Below are positions 24,468-29,076 of a stretch of 29,076 nt of DNA, one piece after another. The notes beneath the pieces were generated by a model. That model searched no databases, was not told the DNA's origin, and saw only the letters and a list, made by a program, of their open reading frames with translations. The DNA comes from Treponema sp. UBA3662 (lineage in GTDB: Bacteria; Spirochaetota; Spirochaetia; Treponematales; Treponemataceae), in assembly GCA_002373205.1 (NCBI GenBank), contig DFJV01000123.1:1-29076 (forward strand), given 5' to 3'. Position 1 is the first letter of the stretch. Each line of letters begins with the position of its first letter. A program made the translations under genes and the position numbers.

Positions 24468-24543
24468 AGCACATCTTGTCCAAAGCTGTTACAAGAGGAA
24501 TTATTGCAACTGAATCTTTTGAAAGTCCGCTTGAGACATTCAC
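24424..24543 (-). pseudogene. MazF/PemK-like toxin remnant fused to the enzyme fragment
   Basis: Directly after the antitoxin-like gene a frame without its own proper start reads VNVSSGLSKDSVAIIPLVTA then LDKMCFIEK before running out of frame into the restriction-enzyme fragment and a stop at 24424-24426. The piece SGLSKDSV...T-x-DK...EK resembles the C-terminal half of MazF/PemK mRNA-cleaving toxins as I know them. The first ~70 residues of such a toxin, including the N-terminal catalytic part, are absent. It therefore looks like a deletion remnant. The assignment is by eye from about 28 residues. Confidence 0.5.
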
Positions 24544-24767
24544 CACGTGTCATTCTTTATTTGCTCCCAAATTGTTTCTCGTGCTGACTGTGTTATTGCA
24601 CTTGAAATAGAGCCAGCCAGCTGATTATATGTTTCATCAGGCATTTTTTTCTGATTTTGTTGAATGTGATGTGAGCGATACTGCAAAAAATTCAAAAATA
24701 CCGAAACTTCGTCCAGAAGCTCTACAGGAGTCGCTTTGACCTGTTCAATTACAGTCTCATAACTCAT
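24540..24767 (-). CDS. Small antitoxin-like protein (75 aa)
   Basis: The sequence MSYETVIEQVKATPVELLDE, followed by VSVFLNFLQYR, fits the N-terminal pattern of small antitoxin-type proteins (DUF2281-like and related groups) that pair with MazF- or PIN-type toxins. The rest is polar and ends WEQIKNDTW. No DNA-binding domain can be named. Its stop is followed at once by the remnant of a MazF-like toxin, which suggests it was the antitoxin of a module whose toxin has been lost. A promoter-like TGGTATATT lies about 17 nt upstream of its start, right after the restriction enzyme's stop codon. GGATG is the only ribosome-site-like sequence. Confidence 0.6.
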   Translation of the reverse strand: MSYETVIEQVKATPVELLDEVSVFLNFLQYRSHHIQQNQKKMPDETYNQLAGSISSAITQSARETIWEQIKNDTW

Positions 24768-24784
24768 TTTTCACATCCATGTTT

Positions 24785-24793
24785 AATATACCA
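24785..24793 (-). promoter_or_regulatory. Extended -10 promoter before the antitoxin-like gene
   Basis: On the minus strand TGGTATATT lies 6 nt after the restriction-modification stop codon and 17 nt before the antitoxin ATG. It matches, in sequence and position, the TGGTATAAT after the second enzyme fragment at 24338-24346. Confidence 0.5.
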
Positions 24794-24798
24794 CAAAT

Positions 24799-27774
24799 TT
24801 ACGCTTTTTGCACTAATTTCTCGTAGAGTTTGAACAGTTCCGCCACACATTCGCTTTCCGTCATCTTGGTACTAAAACCGTAAGCCTGCATGACGGCTTT
24901 ATCGTTTTCTTGATGAGCCTTGCGCAGTTCCGGCGGCATGAGCGTTTCGTCGTACAAATCTGCAAGAGATGAATCAGGGTATTTTGCACGCGCATCAAGA
25001 ATTGCCTGCGCGGTCTTTTCGATTTTGGCTTTCTGCTCGTCTGTTGGAGTAGGCCATGGAAAGTTGTTGTAGACAATAGTATTTGAATAGCTATAGTCAC
25101 TCTTTAAACGACCACAAACAGCACGCATCCAAGCCATGTGTACATTTGAAGTAAGAACACCGAAATGGAACAAAGATGCACGCTGCATAACAAACAATTT
25201 GTCACCAGGAATAATTTCTTGCGAAAGATAATCCATAGGAATGTAGCGTCTATTTTCAGAAGAAACTTTCGGAATTGCTACATAATCGCTTTCACATTCA
25301 AATGGTGCACCAAAAAGAGCAGGCATTTCTGCTGCTCGTAGCGTACTTGTGCGGTTACTTGCAAGACGGAATTCGCGAACTTTTTCTACTCTTCGCATAA
25401 TTTCATGACATTTTCGTAGCTCAGAAGGATTTGCACCTTGAAGCCACAGGCAGTAACGCGGTTTTCTGTCAATAAAATCTTTTCCCATCATATAATGGCG
25501 AATAAACTTTTCAGCCATAGGTTCTTTATTTAACAACTCTTTTTTTTCTTCTTCTGTAAGCGTAAGATTTCCATCATCAATCGGCTGCCCGCCCAAGCAG
25601 ATTTGAGGAACATCGCAAAGAGGAAGCATACGTTTTTCAATAAAAATATCTGAAGCATCAAGCAAATATCCGTTTATATTTTTTACTTCAATCTTTTGCT
25701 GTTCATTTAAGAAGATGATTTTTGGATTATTATTGTCTGCAACACTAAAACCAACGATAACACAATGAACAGCTGCCATATTTTTCTTTGTGCCTTCATT
25801 TATCCATTTGAATGTTCTGTACGCAAAATCAATGTGTATACCCATTTCAAACAAAGGTTTCCAAAGATTTACAACCGAACCGCCCTGTGTTATAGAATTT
25901 GTTGAAACAAAAGCACAGCGGGTCTTACTCTCTTTTAAATACTCCGTTGCTTTTTTATACCAGCAGCATACATAATCCAAATCTCCAACACCCTGCCAGT
26001 TTTTACCGAATGTAAAGATAACATCTTCTTTTTGTGCATCGCTCATCCAGCGGGCACCTACAAACGGAGGGTTTCCTATAATATAGTCATATACAATCGG
26101 CTCTTGCATTTCTGCTTTTTTAAGTGACTTCTCTTCAACTTCTTTTGTTATTACATTCAATTCCTTGAATTTTTTGTTGTATAGAGAGTCAGAATCAATT
26201 TCAGAATCAGAATCATGTACTTCAAGTATGCCAACATTGTCATCGATTTTGTAAACATTCAGTTTGTCTACATAGACAAAGTTTGCACATGTTTCTTCTT
26301 TTAATGTTTCCCAGTCTATGCGCAGGGCATTTCCCTGTACGATATTTGCATAGCTTTTTAATGGCAAAAAATGAAGATTGCGTCCGACAATTTTACTTGT
26401 TTCCTCAAGCATCTGACATTCCGCAATCCATAGCGCGGTCTTGGCAACAGAAACAGCAAAGTCGTTTATTTCTATGCCATAAAACTGGTGAATCGATACC
26501 TTTACAAAATCATCATCAAACGCCATCTGGTTTTGGTCGCCAATTTCAAGGCGGATGCATTCGTTGCCCAGCTTGCGCAAGCATATAAAAGTTTCCGTCA
26601 AAAAGTTTCCGCTTCCGCAGGCAGGGTCAAGGAATTTTAGCGTTCCAAGCTTTTTGTGATATTCCTTAACCTTTTCAAGACGGTTCTTTGCGCTTTTAAT
26701 CTGCTTTATTTCTTCAAGTTCAGCCTTTAAGTCGTCTAAAAAGAGTGGGTCTATCACCTTGTGAATGTTTTCAATGCTTGTGTAATGCATTCCACCGCTT
26801 CGGCGTGTGTCCGGGTTCAAGGTTGATTCAAAGATTGCGCCAAAGATTGTCGGGCTTATCTCGCTCCAGTCGAATTCGCTTGAAGCGTGTTTTACCAAAA
26901 GGTCTTTTATTTCTTCTGTGATTGGTGGAATTGTTTTGTCTTCTTCTGTGAAAAGTCCACCGTTCACATACGGAAAAGCCGCAAGCGATTCTTCAAGATA
27001 TTCGTCGCGCTCTTCTTCTTTTTGGTCTAACACGGCAAACAAATCTAGCAGAGCACGGCGCAGGTCTTTTGCTTCAAACAGCTTTAAGTAATCGCCAAAC
27101 ATGGACTTATGCCCAAAGATTCCTGCATCTTCTGCATAAAGGCAGAACACAATGCGCACGCAGAGCATGTTAAGGCTTTTGAGCGTTGCGGGGCTTGGGT
27201 TTGCGGCGTCTTTATATTGCTTCAGAATTGCGTCGTAGATTTCGCCAATTATGTCACCGGCTTTTTTTGAGATTTCAAGCTCTTTTTTAAGATGCACACT
27301 TCCAGTTTCTGTAACGAACGAAAGGCGGTAATATTCCTTTTCAAGATTTTCAAGCAATATTTCTTCCGGCTCACCGTTCGGGTTTTCCATATCGTACACA
27401 AGAAAGCTTTTAAAGTTGCAAGTTACAACCCAGCGCGGGTGCTTAGAAACAGGAAGTTCCGTAATGTACCTTTTTGCCTGCTGAAAAGGATTTAAAAATG
27501 AACCGTCCGACTGTTTTATTGGAGCCTTCAAATCTTTATCAATACTCTTCTGCTCAATCAAGACTTTAGAAGAATCAATGTAGCCGTCTATAAAAGATGT
27601 GTGGTCCAGTTTTACCTGTTCCTCAAAGCTTATGAAATTTGAAAAATCCTGAACACCGTAAACATTACAGAGCAAGTCAATCCAGAATTTCTGGCTTTCG
27701 CCTTTTTCATATCCTTTACCTTTCCATTCTTCAGAGAACTTTCTAGCCGCTTTTTTTTGTTCTTGTGATAGCAT
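24799..27774 (-). CDS. MmeI-type (type IIL/IIG) restriction-modification enzyme (991 aa)
   Basis: A single polypeptide that should both methylate adenine in its target and cut DNA near it. In order: a PD-(D/E)xK-like nuclease site near the N-terminus (D63 then, after ten residues, EQK at 74-76); a helical linker; methyltransferase motif I DPACGSGNF at 383-391; the catalytic NPPF at 568-571 preceded by DYIIG; and a C-terminal target-recognition half (about 700-900) leading to NNFPWP. The order is that of gamma-class N6-adenine methyltransferases. Both active sites look intact. The target cannot be read from sequence. It starts at an ATG only 6 nt after a promoter -10, so the mRNA is probably leaderless. 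The gene looks AT-richer than neighbours and lies among gene debris, suggesting transfer. Confidence 0.9.
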   Translation of the reverse strand: MLSQEQKKAARKFSEEWKGKGYEKGESQKFWIDLLCNVYGVQDFSNFISFEEQVKLDHTSFIDGYIDSSKVLIEQKSIDKDLKAPIKQSDGSFLNPFQQAKRYITELPVSKHPRWVVTCNFKSFLVYDMENPNGEPEEILLENLEKEYYRLSFVTETGSVHLKKELEISKKAGDIIGEIYDAILKQYKDAANPSPATLKSLNMLCVRIVFCLYAEDAGIFGHKSMFGDYLKLFEAKDLRRALLDLFAVLDQKEEERDEYLEESLAAFPYVNGGLFTEEDKTIPPITEEIKDLLVKHASSEFDWSEISPTIFGAIFESTLNPDTRRSGGMHYTSIENIHKVIDPLFLDDLKAELEEIKQIKSAKNRLEKVKEYHKKLGTLKFLDPACGSGNFLTETFICLRKLGNECIRLEIGDQNQMAFDDDFVKVSIHQFYGIEINDFAVSVAKTALWIAECQMLEETSKIVGRNLHFLPLKSYANIVQGNALRIDWETLKEETCANFVYVDKLNVYKIDDNVGILEVHDSDSEIDSDSLYNKKFKELNVITKEVEEKSLKKAEMQEPIVYDYIIGNPPFVGARWMSDAQKEDVIFTFGKNWQGVGDLDYVCCWYKKATEYLKESKTRCAFVSTNSITQGGSVVNLWKPLFEMGIHIDFAYRTFKWINEGTKKNMAAVHCVIVGFSVADNNNPKIIFLNEQQKIEVKNINGYLLDASDIFIEKRMLPLCDVPQICLGGQPIDDGNLTLTEEEKKELLNKEPMAEKFIRHYMMGKDFIDRKPRYCLWLQGANPSELRKCHEIMRRVEKVREFRLASNRTSTLRAAEMPALFGAPFECESDYVAIPKVSSENRRYIPMDYLSQEIIPGDKLFVMQRASLFHFGVLTSNVHMAWMRAVCGRLKSDYSYSNTIVYNNFPWPTPTDEQKAKIEKTAQAILDARAKYPDSSLADLYDETLMPPELRKAHQENDKAVMQAYGFSTKMTESECVAELFKLYEKLVQKA

Positions 27775-27780
27775 ACATTT

Positions 27781-27809
27781 ATAATACTTCTACTTTAGTA
27801 TTTTTTCAA
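27781..27809 (-). promoter_or_regulatory. Promoter of the restriction-modification gene, with inverted repeat
   Basis: On the minus strand TTGAAA (27804-27809, five of six), 17 nt, TATTAT (27781-27786, five of six). The ATG follows after only 6 nt, so transcription should start at or next to the start codon. A 6-nt inverted repeat AATACT-N8-AGTATT (27783-27802) fills the spacer and overlaps the -10, a position suited to a repressor. Confidence 0.65.
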
Positions 27810-27825
27810 TTGGAACTTTTTACCC

Positions 27826-28248
27826 CTATTCTTCCATCTTGAACCACTGAGTCATTCCAGAGCCCATCTTTTCGTTGGGGCGCTCAATGAATCCGAATTT
27901 TTTGTAGAAGGATTCTTTTCCTGGAGCTGCCTGCAAATCAAGCTTTACCTTGTAGCCGCTCTTCATGTCTTTCTTGATTCGCTGTATGCAGGATTCAACA
28001 AGATACCGTCCTATTCCCTGCCCTTGGTATTCAGGGTCAACCATTACGTCCGATATGACTGCAACGTATCCACCATCCCAAAGGAGCCGCATCAAGCCTA
28101 CAGCCTTTTTTCCGTCCCTTGCGCACAAAACCATATAGGCATTTTCCAGCCCGGCCTTTGCTTCTTCGAGCGGAAATTCAAACCAGCCCACTTTTTTACG
28201 CAATTCCATATAATCTTCCGGAGTAATGCTGTTCGTGTATTCAATCAC
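27826..28248 (-). CDS. GNAT-family N-acetyltransferase (140 aa)
   Basis: GNAT enzymes move an acetyl group from acetyl-CoA to an amine. The acetyl-CoA-binding loop is clear: VDPEYQGQGIGRYLV at about 70-84, after the beta strand VAVISDVMV. The later FYKKFGF (about 113-119) is also typical. The substrate cannot be inferred. The start is GTG (28246-28248), with AAGGA a few bases upstream overlapping the end of the metallophosphoesterase gene, so the two are cotranscribed and probably coupled. Length is normal. Confidence 0.9.
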   Translation of the reverse strand: MIEYTNSITPEDYMELRKKVGWFEFPLEEAKAGLENAYMVLCARDGKKAVGLMRLLWDGGYVAVISDVMVDPEYQGQGIGRYLVESCIQRIKKDMKSGYKVKLDLQAAPGKESFYKKFGFIERPNEKMGSGMTQWFKMEE

Positions 28249-28257
28249 CTTTTTTCC

Positions 28258-28866
28258 TTACAAGATGTCTATATGCTCAAAGGTGAGCCCGTCTTTACCG
28301 GCATTGATTAAGAGGTAGGATGGGTCTTCCAGTCCTGTTGCGGAAACGGAGACAACCTTTCCCTTTACAAAGTTTTGGTGGCTATGGCCTATTGCGGAAA
28401 GTTCGTATTTTGTTACGGCTTCACTTTCCACGGTTTTGTCAAAGATACCGTTTTTTAGGCTTGAAAGCTGAAGGAAAGGATAAGGCGCATTTACGTCCGA
28501 AAAGAGGAAATGTGAAAAATGCATTTTGTGGCCGTTAATTTCCTTTTCCAAGAAGAGGGGCATCTGCCTAATAAAGCTCATTTGCTCGGCGCTAAGCTTT
28601 GACCTCATTCCGTCATAATATTCGCGAAGGTATTCAACATCAGGGTCAATGTCCACTCCGTCTGCAAGGTAAAGCTCGCAGTTTCCCTTTAGGCAGATTA
28701 TGCCGCTTGCCTTTAATAGTTCAAGGCATTCTATTTCCTCGTTTCCGCGCTGAAAAATGTCCCCCAGGAATATAATCTGGTCGGCTCCATTTTCCTTTAT
28801 CTGACAAAGGGCAGCCTTTAGGGCCTTTAAGTTTCCGTGAACGTCTGAGAACACTGCAATTTTCAT
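28258..28866 (-). CDS. Calcineurin-like metallophosphoesterase, YfcE type (202 aa)
   Basis: A two-metal phosphoesterase of the small YfcE/MJ0936-like group, which hydrolyses phosphodiesters. The metal ligands appear in order: D8 and H10 in SDVHGN, D36 in LGDIF, N62 in KGNCE, H119 in FSHF, and H161/H163 in GHSH. No signal peptide. The natural substrate is unknown. It has a good promoter and the ribosome site AAAGGA 6 nt before the ATG, and is followed after 9 nt by the GNAT gene. Confidence 0.92.
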   Translation of the reverse strand: MKIAVFSDVHGNLKALKAALCQIKENGADQIIFLGDIFQRGNEEIECLELLKASGIICLKGNCELYLADGVDIDPDVEYLREYYDGMRSKLSAEQMSFIRQMPLFLEKEINGHKMHFSHFLFSDVNAPYPFLQLSSLKNGIFDKTVESEAVTKYELSAIGHSHQNFVKGKVVSVSATGLEDPSYLLINAGKDGLTFEHIDIL

Positions 28867-28893
28867 AAGTAGTCCTTTTTTGTTAATATGGAT

Positions 28894-28922
28894 ATTATAG
28901 CAAATGCTTAACCAAAACTCAA
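28894..28922 (-). promoter_or_regulatory. Sigma70-type promoter of the metallophosphoesterase gene
   Basis: On the minus strand TTGAGT (28917-28922, four of six), 17 nt, TATAAT (28894-28899, perfect). The leader is about 20 nt and includes the ribosome site. Confidence 0.7.
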
Positions 28923-28939
28923 TCGAGCAGTATGAAAGA

Positions 28940-29076
28940 ACATGGAAATCATCTTCTAAATTTGTTCATCTGCAAGGCAATCTGAAGTCAGTTTTGGGCG
29001 CAACGGGAAAGAAATAATATCTATACCAATGACAAAAGCATGGAATTGAACGGTGGGACGCAGGAAAAAAGCAAGG
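28940..29076. mobile_element. Partial, diverged second copy of the MITE-like palindrome
   Basis: ACATGGAAATCA at 28940-28951 and TTTTGGGCGCAACGGGAAAG at about 28992-29011 align in order and spacing with the left arm of the element at 10347-10532 (ACATGGAAATCA and GTTTGGGCGTAACGGGAAG). The similarity fades after about 29020 and the window ends before a right arm could be seen. Confidence 0.55.

Overview
The window looks like chromosomal DNA of a spirochaete, most likely a Treponema. Two blocks of gene order support this. One reads leftward as cheW, a DegT-like gene, nadK, recN, an unknown gene and an HD-domain gene. The other reads leftward as tamB, bamA, skp/ompH and mutS. From memory (not searched), both orders match those in Treponema pallidum around TP0439-TP0443 and TP0325-TP0328. 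The signal peptides, periplasmic chaperone, BamA and TamB indicate a double-membraned cell.

Layout. Positions 1-500 hold the 3' end of a tRNA, a terminator, a complete tRNA-Glu(CTC) and a diverged ~200-bp tandem duplication that carries a decayed copy of the tRNA-Glu 3' end. Positions 505-1413 encode an exported protein of unknown function on the + strand. Positions 1427-9331 are a tightly packed leftward block: HerA-like ATPase, YfbR-like HD protein, unknown helical protein, RecN, NAD kinase, DegT-like protein and CheW (in transcription order cheW first). ComF (9401-10198) lies upstream in the same direction. Positions 10199-10588 are non-coding and carry a REP-like hairpin and a ~186-bp imperfect palindrome that resembles a MITE. 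An SH3b-domain protein with a probable frameshift and an RDD membrane protein follow on the + strand.

Positions 12303-22541 are the outer-membrane biogenesis cluster, transcribed tamB, bamA, skp, mutS. TamB, BamA and Skp would together move and insert outer-membrane proteins and lipids; MutS (mismatch repair) rides at the end. Divergently, tmk (with an unusual P-loop) overlaps the start of an exported tyrosine-rich protein.

Positions 23982-27774 are the accessory region: a hairpin-rich repeat, debris of toxin-antitoxin and restriction-modification genes, an intact antitoxin-like gene and an intact 991-residue MmeI-type restriction-modification enzyme. The debris contains a second, diverged copy of the end of the restriction-modification gene. 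Both copies are followed at almost the same distance by a promoter-like element and the start of a small antitoxin-type gene, which suggests that toxin-antitoxin modules are repeatedly linked behind this enzyme family. A metallophosphoesterase/GNAT pair (27826-28866) and a partial second copy of the palindromic repeat end the window.

The housekeeping assignments are strong. The remnants, promoters and repeat relations were read by eye, without database searches.
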